From Chara braunii (Eukaryota; Streptophyta; Charophyceae; Charales; Characeae), in NCBI GenBank assembly GCA_003427395.1, contig BFEA01000393.1:245067-298405 (forward strand): a stretch of DNA of 53,339 nt, in the 5' to 3' direction. Under the pieces are notes generated by a model, which was not told where the DNA came from, ran no database searches, and worked only from the letters and a program-made list of their open reading frames with translations. The first letter of the stretch is position 1. Each line of letters begins with the position of its first letter. A program made the position numbers and the translations under genes. Positions 43,158 through 53,339 of the stretch are shown in pieces.

Positions 43158-44096
43158 TATTCTGGTTAGGAAAAGAGCAGCTCAGATACATATAGAGGAT
43201 CGGGGGGGCGGCCCACTTAGTGGCCCGAGTCTGTTTTCAAGTCTGTGTGTGCGCACGCATGCCGGTTTGCATGCCTGTCGGCTTGAGCGTGTGTGTGTCC
43301 CGCAAGGGCACTTGGTTGACCGGTAGGCCCGAAGGCCGGAACTTACCTATGGCCGCGACTTTGAGGGTTGCCGCGGAAAAACACTCTGGTAACAGTTAGG
43401 TCAATGCCACACCAAGTAGAGGTGGACGTGCCGGATACTCGAGGCCGAGTAAGAGAAGACAAAAGTTGGCATTTCCAGAGGCCCAGTACCGTCAGGTAGG
43501 CGGGTACCGGTTCCAGTAGTACGAGTCTAGGCCCTGTGCGGACGATATTAGAGTTCGCAACGGTGTCTCCCTCTGCAGAGGGACGAAGGCACGGGTTGCT
43601 CGGGTAGCCATGCGGGCAGGAAGTCACCTCCCAAGGACGACTCCCTTTCTACCTACTGGAGGCTGAGCTAAGGCCTCAACCTCGCTTACGGTGCACTAAG
43701 AGGGATAAAGGTACCGCTCGAGCAATCGTCAACAATCGGGGTGCTACCTCAACCCCGATGATCATACACTAATAATTGCTCCGGTCGAATGACAGGGGCG
43801 CGTATTAATTTATTCTGACTGATGTACTGACGATATAAGTCTCAGCGTACATCATACATCTACTCATCATAACATCAACCCTATCGACCCCTCAACCTCT
43901 TCGGTCGAAGGGTATTACTGCAGATCCTAACCTTCCCAGTGTGCGTCATAACAACGCGTGCGCATACTTAACGAAATTTTCTCACCGATTTTGCCCCAGC
44001 CTCAATGGCCGAGGAATTCGTTTCGAATGTCACGCTCAAGCGTGCACACCCTTTCCATTCCAGACTGGTCCATCATGGTAGCCGACGTCGTCACCG
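43158..44096. other. No gene recognised
   Basis: A hairpin ATCGGGGT/ACCCCGAT lies at about 43736-43761. ORFs on either strand lack domains. Confidence 0.45.
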
Positions 44097-44114
44097 TGTC
44101 TAATGCAAAAGCAT

Positions 44115-44144
44115 GGCCAAATACCCTTGGAAGGGTATTTGGTC
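44115..44144 (+). other. Conserved hairpin H1, copy 2
   Basis: GGCCAAATACCC/GGGTATTTGGTC over TTGGAA. Compared with 23940-23967 the stem differs but pairing is kept; CACCGTGTCTA lies upstream here and its complement downstream there. Confidence 0.55.
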
Positions 44145-44537
44145 CGGCAAATAGGACTTAGCCGGAGGAGTGAAGATATGCCACCTTACATCCTTTCATT
44201 CAGTGCACTTCCCAGCCTCCAATAGTTAAATGCAATTAGCTCACTCTGTTTGATTCATGGGTTGAAAGGGAGGCTATCGTCCTCACCCGAATAAAACGTC
44301 CGATCGCCACAGTTGTGTTGGGTGCAACTTTCAGTTCAGATACGACAATGATTACCAGGCGCCCGGATGGTAGGCACAGATCCATCTGAAGTAACTGCTT
44401 GTGAATTAGGAAAAGAAATCACGTACTCCATATTACAGTGGCAAAAAAAAAAAAAAAAACATGGGTTCACATCTCATACGGGATATATATAAATGTACAA
44501 TATATATAATATATATACATATATGCGCGCATGTACA

Positions 44538-44585
44538 TCGTCAAACAGAGCTGCCCGGGAAAACATAGGCAGAAAGAGAGAGAAA
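44538..44585 (+). repeat. Short dispersed repeat R2, copy 2
   Basis: CGTCAAACAGAGCTGCCCGG followed by AAAACATAGGCAGAAAGAG; see 7799-7850. Flanked by ATATAT. Confidence 0.6.
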
Positions 44586-44799
44586 CGTACCGATCGATTG
44601 TAGCTACAGCAGGCATGCGCAGGGGGAGAGAGCAGGTGAAGCTCATAAAAAGGTGCAAGCAGAGATAGAAAAAGAGAAAGGAGGAGAAGAGAGGTAAAAC
44701 AAGACACAGTAGAACAGAAACGAGCAGATAGACCAGACAAACAGAAACAGACAAACGAGCACAGATAGACTGAAATGGCAGACGGAGGCTGATAGACCC

Positions 44800-45360
44800 A
44801 GAGAAATATATACAGACCCAAAGAAATATATACAGACCCAGACAAACGAATACAGACCCAGACAAACGAATATAGACCCAAACAAACAGATACTGACCCA
44901 GACAAACAAATACAGACCCAAACAAACGAATACACACGCAGACAAACAGATACAGACTCGCACAAGCGGATACAAACTCGAACAAATACAGACTCACGCA
45001 AACAAGTACAGACTCAGACAAATACAGACTCGGACAAATAAATGTGGACGCACAGAGACAAACAGAGACACACGATCACTAAGTGACACAGACACAGATA
45101 CACTATGGTAGAGACAACAGTCACACAGTGACACAGACACAGATACACTATGACAGAGATACACGGTCACTGAGTGACACAGACACAGATACACTATGAC
45201 AGCGACACACGGTCACTGAGTGATACAGACATAGATACTATGACAGAAACACAATCACAAGGTGACACAGACACAGCGACACGTACAGATGCACAATTGC
45301 ACGGTAACACAGGCAGACACAGTGAAACACGCACATTCAAGGTGACATAAACGTGAAGTG
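44800..45360. repeat. 20-bp and 47-bp minisatellites (CAGACCCAGACAAACGAATA type)
   Basis: From about 44800 CAGACCCAGACAAACGAATA and variants repeat with a 20-base period. From 45080 a 47-base unit (GTGACACAGACACAGATACA) repeats at about 45082, 45128 and 45175. The long minus-strand ORFs (44467-45021 and neighbours, repeating VCLGLYSFVW) are translations of this. Confidence 0.85.
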
Positions 45361-45746
45361 ACAAGTGCACAATGACACCAATACACAGGGGCACGTACTC
45401 AGAAAGGGGTATACACTGAGAAGAGGAGATAGGAAGGCAGAGGAGAAAGACACGTGCTTGGTCTTGGTGATGGTCGGCAGGGGTCGACATCTTCAGGTAT
45501 TCTTGTTTCTGTTGATAAACATCAATAGCTACATTATTAATTTGTAGGCTGATGTTTGCTGCATTATAGCAGGTTGAGTACTAAATACTATGCCGGTGGC
45601 GACAGGAGTATGCTCCTTGACATTCGAAATTCTGTACTTTGGTTCGCATTTGGTGATACAACGGTGCAATTTTATTTACTGGACGGCGTAAGATTTTAGG
45701 GCTTTTAATAAGAATATGCAGTCCGAAATCTGTTATTTTTTCACTA

Positions 45747-45749
<3 letters not shown>

Positions 45750-45796
<47 letters not shown>

Positions 45797-45815
45797 CACT
45801 ATTATTATTATTAGA
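45750..45815. repeat. (TTA)n microsatellite
   Basis: ATT/TTA run with two interruptions, directly abutting 18S copy d. Confidence 0.95.
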
Positions 45816-45819
45816 TTGC

Positions 45820-46012
45820 GGTAAGGATCGATCTTGAACAAGGAAAATCTAAGTAAGCGTGAGTCATCAGCTCTCGCTGATTACGTTCCGACCTTTGTCC
45901 TCATCGTCTGTAATTTAGTAATCTGGTGAAGTGCCTGGATCGTCGTGATCCCAGCAAGTATGTTGCTGGGAGTGTTGTGTGAAGGTTTACTAAACTTTAT
46001 CACTTAGAAGGT
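45820..46012 (+). pseudogene. 18S rRNA 3'-region fragment, copy d
   Basis: It aligns with rRNA over AAGCGTGAGTCATCAGCTCT, GCTGATTACGTTCCGACC, GGTGAAGTGCCTGGATCG and TTTATCACTTAGAAGG, reaching nearly the 18S 3' end. It is truncated on the left next to (TTA)n. Strongly diverged in the CACACCGCCC region. Confidence 0.75.
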
Positions 46013-46682
46013 AGAGATAGAGAAAGTGGAAGGAGTATAAGGAAAGCGAAGAAAGATAGAGAAGAAGACAAAGACGGTCGGGTACTCAAACAGACAGACT
46101 CAGACAAAGACAAATACCAACAATAGACAGACACAAACAAGAACAGATACCGGGCCCACAAGCTTAAAGCAGGCTGGCCGCGGGCATATGGCACTAAGTA
46201 CGAATCAAGCCAACTGCAACAGAGGCTGGGACAGCCCCAAACGAGGTTCCAAGGCAAATTAAGGAGTGGTCAGTCTCTCGCTCGGACAAACTGCTCATAC
46301 GTATAAGCAATGTGGCAATGTTGTGGCGCTTGAGCACTGATGAGAGATGTGGAAGCACTGTTGAAATGTAATGCGTGCGGGGGTATGCGGGAACCCGAAA
46401 CCGAAATAAGATGAAAGGTCGTGGGTCGGCCATAACCAATAGCTAGCTATAAGAAAGAAGGAGTGGCCATAGCCTCCGCATCAGCAAGCGTGTAGGTACA
46501 TGTATGTATGAGACATCGAGGATGGATCCTAGTGGGATAAGAGTGTGTTGTGAGTATGCACAAACAAGTCATTGGGGATACAGCGATCGGGGGAGAGATT
46601 TTGTTGAGCGTTGTGTGTCATACATGGATATTTTATGCCAAATTAAATATCATTATTATTTCATTATCATTATTTACTATTA

Positions 46683-46740
<58 letters not shown>

Positions 46741-46980
46741 TGACATTATATGCTAGGGAGGGAGTCAGAGGTGGGAAGGGTGCGTAGAGAGGGGAGGATT
46801 GTCGTCAAGAGTGATGACTTTTACCTCCTTCATCCTCATCCACCTTTCCTATGTCTAATCCCCTCGCACACCACTCTTTCAACAACGACTGTGGGAATGA
46901 TGTTCTCAATCGCTTGCAAGAGCTAAATCTTAAACACAAGCAACTCCAATTCCGTATTTGGCCAACTTAGACATATTTCA
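46013..46980. other. No gene recognised; (TTA)n at 46676-46742
   Basis: Purine-rich start, CAGACAGACTCAGACAAAG minisatellite remnants at 46090-46140, then mixed sequence and a TTA microsatellite. Confidence 0.5.
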
Positions 46981-47644
46981 AGCAACAAGGCGATTGCGGG
47001 AGCTCTACCGGAGTTCAGGCGGAACTCTAGAGGCAGGGAACGGTACGGTACGCACACTTCAACCTAACCTATAGCCCTAAAACCTATAGCCTCCGGTAAC
47101 TACCTATGAGCGTTTTAATAGGGAGAGTATTTTGAGTAAGGGTTTCTTCAAGACTAAAAGGGGAAAGCAATAACGTTTGTGTAAGGGAAGAAAGGCATTG
47201 ATGGAGTGGAAGGGATTTGACTGGGTGTAACTAACTGTTGTTGATAAACATAGCGATAACGAGAAGTTCCGAGTAACTGTCTCGCTATGTGAATGTTTCT
47301 TTTGGGGACGTGGTCGCAAGAGGATTGACTCTGCGTAGTTTTCCCTTGCTTAATAGACCATCTGGCCAAAGATAAGGGAAGGGAGTTCACAGTGGATTGA
47401 AGACTTGTGCATGCTATAGTCGGATACTGTGGTGATGGACTACATCGACTAACTCTTGGCCTACGTTTGACCTATGCGTACATATTCTCAAAAGTCCAAA
47501 GTTAACACAGCCAGGGATCAGGCGAACGATTTTAAGACATGAGGTACAAGTTTCGTATGGCCTACTCGCATAATCTTAAAGGCTTCCGAATGACACAGAG
47601 CTCAAGTGGCATCAAAAGCGACGACCAAGTCATCGGAAAACTTG

Positions 47645-48080
47645 CAAGGGGTAATAGGAGGAGCAAGGCCCCGAGAGGCCTGCTCTATTGCCTAAACGTC
47701 ACGGTTAAGAAAAGTTGGTGATTAGAGAAGCGAGGCTCCGATAAGCCTACCTTATTACCAACCAGTTGTGCGTCAGTGCAAGTGAGCGATAAGAGGAGCG
47801 AGGCCCCAAGAGGCCTGCCTTATCGCAATAGTGACATGGACGGTGATAAGAGAAGCGAGGCTCCGAGAAACCTGCCTTATCACCAACCAGCCGTACGACA
47901 GTACAAGTAAGCGATAGGAGGAGCGAGGCTCCGAGAAACCTGCCCTATCGCAATAATGACGCAGATAGTGATAAGAGTAGTGAGGCTCCGAGAAGCCTGC
48001 CTTATTACCATCTAGCCTTGATCTAATGCAAAACAGTGATAGGAGAAGTGAGGCCCACGAGGTCTGCCCTATCACAATAC
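47645..48080 (+). repeat. Array of seven covarying hairpins (copy B)
   Basis: Units spaced about 55-75 bases share GARGMRAGGCYCCGAGARRCCT. The outer stems differ but pair: GGTAATAG/CTATTGCC (47650), GCGATAAG/CTTATCGC (47786), GTGATAAG/CTTATCAC (47843), GCGATAGG/CCTATCGC (47908), GTGATAAG/CTTATTAC (47968), GTGATAGG/CCTATCAC (48034). The inner stem GAGGCC/GGCCT varies likewise. Confidence 0.8.
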
Positions 48081-49299
48081 AAGAAGCCCAATAAAAGATG
48101 GGTAGATCCCGAGCGGTCTACCATATTACTACTAACCTCCTCAATAAAATTGGATCAACAGACTACTTTTGATTCTATTGAGAAGAGGATAACGAGATTT
48201 TGGCCCTGAGAGACTTATCACTCTATCTTGAAACTTCTGATTTGATTCCTATCTTATGAATCCTCTCCAAAATGGATTGACGATGTTGTTTGTGCTTGCC
48301 AAGAAAAGAGTCAAGAAAAACTTTGATAAACGGTCATTAAAAGAATTTTATATGGGATCACAGAGTCGGACAAAACGGGGAATGAACTCTGGTTCATTTC
48401 CTAAAAACTGTAAGGCAACAACCTGGCGATTAGATAAGGTTAGGGGCTAGACAAAAAGGTCACCGATACGCGTTGACCTCTAGGTCATGAATCTAGAAGG
48501 AATCTTCTAGATCCCAGTTTACGAATATTAAGATTCTTTCGGACTGTGTTGTGCCTACAGGTTCTCATCACTCTTTGAGAAATTACGGAGGAAAACTCGT
48601 AAGGAACTGCAATTTTGTTATCGTTGGATAACAGGTCGGTAGAATTCTGACTCAACTTCCACATGGTTTGATACCCACACCTAAGACAAAATCAGAAAAG
48701 GGACGAAAAAAAATTCCCCTATATCTAAACCTGAATTGTCCTAGTCACTCCCGAAAGTCTTTGAAAAGGTGAAGGGTTGGGTAAAGGAGTCAGAAGTGTT
48801 GTTCCAAGATTTTGGGGAGTGAGGAACTTGCTATGAACGGGTTAACAGTTGACGCTTGGAGTGCATTCTGTGTCTGCATTTGTATACGTATATGTGGCTT
48901 CCTTGCATTGGCACAGGTGTTTGGGACATGATTGTCTTCTGAATTTGAGTGGTCATCTGGGATATTCGGACAGGGTGCACTGCAATTGTGAAAGTGAGGT
49001 CTGTTGCTCATTCGATCCCCCTTAATATACACATATATTTATACATCTATGAGTAAGGTTATGTTCTGGCCAAATTTAGGCATGTTATTGTATAGGATTC
49101 TACTGAGATCTTGAGAAAGTGGGAGGATTGCAAAAGGGTGTTGGGCATTGGCATTGTCTCAGATGGTCAACTAGGAACGTAGACTCACTATCATGAACAG
49201 TTAAGCGTGAAAGACGTTCCAAAAGGGTCGACCTGATTAGGTAGTCGGTCCGAGGAAGTTAACTCCTCGATGCACGATATACGGGTCAGTCCCAAGGCA

Positions 49300-49600
49300 T
49301 TTTACCGCGTATATGCCTATGCTATAGCGATCGAGAAAACGCCCTCGGTTGGCCTACCTCTGTGATTACATATAAAAGCCTTCGCACGTGGGTCAGTAGC
49401 TCAGCAGGGATACGCCCATCTAAAGGATGGTGACAACTCCTGCAGGCGGAGGTATGTTGTACCTCGCGGAATCCCTAACCTGTCGTAGGGATTCGCGAGA
49501 GGTATAGCACGCGCGCACGGTCGGAGTGGTATTTTCGCTAAGGTGACTCAAAACTCCTGCATGATGCGACCGTGAGGTCCGACACTAAAATACTTTGCGT
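49300..49600 (+). ncRNA. Structured tRNA-like end of copy B
   Basis: GGGTCAGTAGCTCAGCAGGG (49390) includes an A-box-like TAGCTCAGCAGG. An anticodon-arm-like CCATC(5)GATGG, a T-arm-like CTCC(7)GGAG and a hairpin TACCTCGCG(G)AATCCCTA/TAGGGATTCGCGAGAGGTA follow, then TTTT at 49532. A polymerase III transcript of about 150 nt is possible. No B box is seen at the normal place. Confidence 0.5.
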
Positions 49601-49980
49601 CTGGGTGTGGGATCGCCGCGCGCGATAGCGGGTTATAGCCCAGTAAAAATCCCCCGCGCGCAGTCGGTCGTTCTCTGTCAGACAGGGGAATTCCGGGTTT
49701 CCCAGGTTTTCCCGCCGTCTGAGTTGTTCGCCTTCCCAGTACTCACAGTATTCCGGATCCCTCAGCTTTTCACAACCGGTAATCCAAAAAGGACTTTCCT
49801 CGGCCATATCTGGTTAATGAATTCGATTTCCCGCATCCTTTCGATAAATTCGGGGTCAACTCGTGCAGACGCGCGCGTACGATGCGACTTGGATTTTCGA
49901 GATCGCGGTCGTACATGAGCGTGCGCCTGAGCGGGTTCCTTGTGTTCGCGAGAACGATCGTATCCGACATGCAACTATTT
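49560..49980 (-). pseudogene. Possible decayed coding fragment
   Basis: Two minus-strand frames give protein-like text: EFIERMREIEFINQIWPRK (from 49974 frame) and, after a shift near 49800, CEKLRDPEYCEYWEGEQLRR. The last part overlaps the end of composite copy B. I recognise no family; chance is possible. Confidence 0.2.
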
Positions 49981-50405
49981 TACTCATGCTAGGTAGGGTG
50001 AGATTCATATGTTTCATTCATATCCATATCATTCATGTGACGAAAAAAGAGAGAAAAGAGAAAAGAAGGGGGAGGGGGGGGTGACAATCACAGCGTTCTC
50101 GGCGGCTTTATGACGATCAAGGACTAACAAAAAGAACCTAGAGATCCATAGCGGCGCTTTCAATCGGATGCAGATGGAGGACAAAATTAAACAAGCATCG
50201 CAAAACAAAATCGGGAATCCGAAAAGGTCATTAATGAAGAAGAGTTCACACCCATTCATGTATTCATACGAGACAAAAACAACAATGAAAGTCCGAGACG
50301 ATTTACAAGGAAAGGTAAAAAATATCGCAACAGAAATCGGCCATAGCAGAAGTCAAAATTATACAGACGAGCAAAAGAAAGAACCTCATCCCGCACTCAC
50401 AATTA

Positions 50406-50492
<87 letters not shown>

Positions 50493-51110
50493 TGCTCCCA
50501 ATGCGGGCAGTCTGTCGCCTCGCATCAACACAGAGTTGTCAACCCGCTTGGTTTGAGCATGCAAGCCAGGTTCGCCCGTGCGCCACAGTCCGTCGAGGCC
50601 CCGCACGCCAACCCCGCATACCCGACACCATCTCGTCGGATCGTCCAACTCTCGCACTCACTCATTTTCCAAAACCTACTTGCTAGCCGACCCTCACTGA
50701 TCGCGCTAACCTCGAAATTCATAGAGATTCAACTAATCGTGCTCGCGAAATTTATAGCATGCATGCCTCCGCGAAAGGTACGGGATTAAGCCCAGGTGGA
50801 CAAGAGGAGAAGAGAGGAAGTGCCTACGTCTACATGGCCAGCCCACGGCGTGGGGGTCGTAGCCACACTCCACGCATCGATCCGGTCATGCAGCTTCGGC
50901 TATTAGAACAAAATACGTAAGGCGAGGAAGAAGGAGAAGGCGGGCAAACGCGAGAAAACCAAGAAGGAAGAAAGATACAGTTATAATTACGCCCGCCAAA
51001 AACGACAGTTACGTGCAAAAAGAAGTCAGAACCCGGATCTTGTCGCGCCAAGACGTGCATAAGCAGGAAGCACCGCGCAGCAAAATCAGAAGGCGCCTAA
51101 ATTCCTAGCT
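49981..51110. other. (CT)n microsatellite of about 85 bases; no gene recognised
   Basis: CT run at 50405-50489. The 172-codon ORF across it (50168-50686) translates the run as Leu-Ser repeats and is not a gene. Confidence 0.6.
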
Positions 51111-51799
51111 TAAGTTCTAATTGCAAAGGAAAACTCCGAATGGAAAAACAATTTTGAGAGTCCGTGGGGGCTCGAAATCAGTTGAAAGTTCAAAAATGAT
51201 ATTCCCTCGCGATGATCGCGCCAAAATTCCCAGTGCTCACCGCAGAACAAGAAAGAAGCTATGGTATAATTATTTTTCGTGCTCGCTGAGGCACGACTAT
51301 CAACCGTTGGTACGGGATCTTCCTGACACCGACCCGACATTCCCAACAAAAATCGGAAAAGAAATGAGGGCATTCATGCAATTTGCTCGCCCGACCCATC
51401 TTCCCACAACTCACCCACTCAACCCGTCGTATTTCTCAAGCAGCTCCCTGTAGAAAGTCGCGCGATTACAAAAAATAGTTCGTCACATGTGTGCCATGCA
51501 TCGCCTGGAAACAAACTTGTTGCAAATGCTGTTTCAACTTGGGCCCATCTGCTGTTTGGACCGTGCCCTCCTACAGCCACCCAGCGGTCTCTCCAAGGGC
51601 CACTAGGATTGGGACTTACGCGTGAGATCAGTCCCTTTAAATGCTTACCTACCGGTCAGGCATCCTTAAGGCTGTCAGTCGCTTGCAGGACTGGAAGGAC
51701 AGGTCATACTGAAATTTGGACCCCTACATGCCCTATTTTGCAATGGTCGTCCACCGTAAAAATTTGGGCACCTTTGTTTTGGGGGGTAACTTCAGTATA

Positions 51800-51955
51800 G
51801 TCACAAAAACGAGTTATAATTGCAGTATGGGGCAAGATACAGTTTGCAATTGCACTTCGGGCACCCTACCTGGTCAGAAAGCTCGGTTGTATACATTGCC
51901 CGAACTGCAATTCAAAATCTTGGCCATTAGTGCAGTTATAACTCATTTTTGCGAC
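51800..51955. mobile_element. 156-bp foldback hairpin
   Basis: GTCACAAAAACGAGTTATAA at 51800 pairs with TTATAACTCATTTTTGCGAC at 51936-51955. The pairing continues inward through TTGCAGTATGGGGCAAGAT/ATCTTGGCCATTAGTGCAG and GCAATTGCACTTCGGGCA/TGCCCGAACTGCAATTC with a short loop. It resembles a MITE or a long stem precursor. Related arm sequence at 27621-27745. Confidence 0.75.
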
Positions 51956-53200
51956 TGTCGCATAGTTTCCCCTTTTTTGTTTCTGTTTTTAAAAAAAAAA
52001 CAGGTTGTTGTAAAGCCCAGGTCTCATTCTTTGTAAGACCGCCTCCCTACCCATCCTCTCATCAATTCTCCTAGTGCACCGTATTCCCACTATCCTACCT
52101 CAGTAGGACTATCACCCCACCATCTCGGAGGGTACTTGGACCAAATAGCAGTTACAGGCACCAGGGCTAAGCAGGTTCACCCGGACGCTGACTGCACGAT
52201 ACTGAGGGCTGCAAACTACACCGCAGCTTTAGGCCTGTGAACAGGCCCCATGGGTAGACCCTTAGTGCCCACAAACTTACTTGGCTCCCCAGTGTATGGA
52301 TTTAGTCGTGCACACCCTCAATATCACAGGCAGTGACTAATGCCCCCCTGGCCATGGTCTAATGACACCCCCTGAGCAACCCAGGTATACCCACCTAACA
52401 TAGTTGTTATCGATTGTTCTTAGTACGTTGTCAATACGACCTAGAGGTACTCTAGCCCTTGTCACCAGTAGGTATACCATCACCATTCGCCCCCTACATC
52501 AGTCATCAACCAGACCCCTCTCTAGATGTTGTGGTTGCGTTGCTGTTTTTCTGGTCGGTGTTGGTTATATACCACCTGGAGGTACTCTAGCCTTCGTCAT
52601 CAGGAGGTACGTGGCCACCATCTGTCCCACTAGACCTCTCTAGGAGTTATTTTGGTCATCACCTGAGTTGCTCGAGTCTCGGTTATGAGCAATACACGGC
52701 GACCATCTGCCCCCATACCTCTGTCATCAACTGAGCCCACTCTGGTCTATTTGTGATGGAAAGTAGACAATCCCTCCACTCCCGTCCCCCAGTTCAACCA
52801 TCCCACCCGCAGCCCCTACCCCCTCAAAGGGGAACCCTAACCAACCTCCTGATCATCCACTCCACTACCAGGCCTATCCGCCCATCAATCCTTTTTCTCT
52901 CAGTCCAACATGAGGTCAACGTCCCCTGACCCCACCCCGTAAGGGTCAGACTTCGCCCTCTGCAACCAATGTATCCCTTGGCCCATCTCGGCCTGGGGTC
53001 CAACTACTATATCTGTACTATGTGACGTTGCATTGACTTACCGTGAGGGCACGGGTGCGCAGCCCGTAGTTCGTTTGTTTATGTGGTTCGGGAAGGGTAA
53101 GGTAGTGATTATGCTATATGTATGTTTTGTCATGTTCGCTATATATAACTCGAAGAGAGTGCGTGTGCGGTCCCGGTTGGTGCTTTATTGACGATGTTCA
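51956..53200. other. Non-coding stretch with a diverged tandem repeat
   Basis: GGTACTCTAGCCCTTGTCAC (52446), GGTACTCTAGCCTTCGTCAT (52581) and further relatives such as GGCGACCATCTGCCCC near 52697 form two to three units of about 135 bases. No coding sequence seen. Confidence 0.5.
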
Positions 53201-53205
53201 TGGGA

Positions 53206-53262
53206 CGCTGGACCCAGTTTCCAACAGGTGGCGGTCCCCATCAATAGACATGAGAATGTATG
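53206..53262 (+). repeat. Dispersed repeat R3, copy 2
   Basis: See 22798-22855. It lies just before the terminal microsatellite. Confidence 0.6.
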
Positions 53263-53267
53263 TGCGT

Positions 53268-53339
<72 letters not shown>
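53263..53339. repeat. (GT)n(GA)n microsatellite at window edge
   Basis: GT run followed by GA run to the last base. Both ends of the window being microsatellites suggests assembly breaks. Confidence 0.95.

Larger units (their letters stand above)
46984..49640 (+). mobile_element. Hairpin-array composite element, copy B
   Basis: It starts at GCGATTGCGGGAGCTCTACC (46991) and ends with a tRNA-like structured region around 49390-49530 and GTCCGACACTAAAATAC. Nearly all blocks match copy A in inverse orientation. Interior order: about 0.65 kb of unique sequence, hairpin array (47645-48080), GATAACAGGTCGGTAGAATT (48628), the GCTTGGAGTGCATTC block, TTGCTCATTCGATCCCCC (49008), structured end. No ORF with a domain. 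Where A carries (TA)n at 35461, B has a short TATACACATATATTTATA stretch near 49025. Confidence 0.75.

Noticed and set aside
44467-45021. Long minus-strand ORF resembling a multi-pass membrane protein
   Set aside because: Its VCLGLYSFVW repeats come from a 20-bp minisatellite, and a second frame of the same strand gives an equally long, similar ORF.
47645-48080. CRISPR-like array
   Set aside because: Units are hairpins that vary in the stem, spacing is irregular and the DNA between them is also related.
50168-50686. 172-codon ORF with Ser-Leu repeats
   Set aside because: Open only because it runs through a (CT)n microsatellite.

Overview
The window looks like gene-poor, repeat-dominated nuclear DNA from a green-lineage eukaryote with a large genome. 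Support: a plant-type LINE with apurinic-endonuclease, reverse-transcriptase and C-terminal zf-RVT modules; a U6-like snRNA core whose 3' part reads GCATAAATC; diverged copies of the 3' end of 18S rRNA; many long microsatellites. A charophyte alga or early-diverging streptophyte would fit, but the sequence alone does not settle the species. I see no intact host protein gene that I would defend. Nearly all ORFs are short or are translations of microsatellites and minisatellites.

Layout. 1-8.8 kb: AT-rich repeats, namely a broken coiled-coil coding remnant (2.2-3.4 kb), a 0.9-kb terminal-inverted-repeat element with a MITE nested in it, a probable Penelope-like RT remnant (about 6.1-6.8 kb), a second copy of the MITE, and a tRNA-derived SINE. 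11.3-11.8 kb: a 54-bp minisatellite. 12.9-13.1 kb: a complete type III hammerhead-ribozyme core inside a 167-bp repeated unit. 14.8-22.6 kb: one LINE, about 7.8 kb, with ORF1, a separate middle ORF and ORF2; it has seven in-frame TAG/TGA stops, a frameshift and a 336-bp foldback insertion. 23-29 kb: tRNA-like SINE heads, hairpins, an 18S fragment and a U6-like sequence.

30.1-37.8 kb and 47.0-49.6 kb hold three copies of what seems to be an undescribed composite element. They share one terminal motif (around GATTGCGGGAGCTC) and, at the other end, a structured tRNA-like/hairpin region ending in TTTT. Between the ends are tandem arrays of short hairpins whose stems change in a compensatory way. 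Copies C and A face each other; copy B lies 10 kb further on.

38-46 kb is microsatellite- and minisatellite-rich and contains further 18S fragments. Those at 41.5 and 42.3 kb lie antisense on the + strand and are bordered by splice-site-like sequences, including TACTAAC and AG/GTAAGT. A short dispersed motif (consensus near GGATGAGCAAAATCGAATGA plus a small hairpin) occurs at least twelve times and links the ribozyme unit, the 18S fragments and the spaces between the composite elements.

The sequences worth most follow-up are the hammerhead unit, the hairpin-array elements and the 18S-derived repeats with splice-like borders. All of this was read by eye; no folding, alignment or database search was run.
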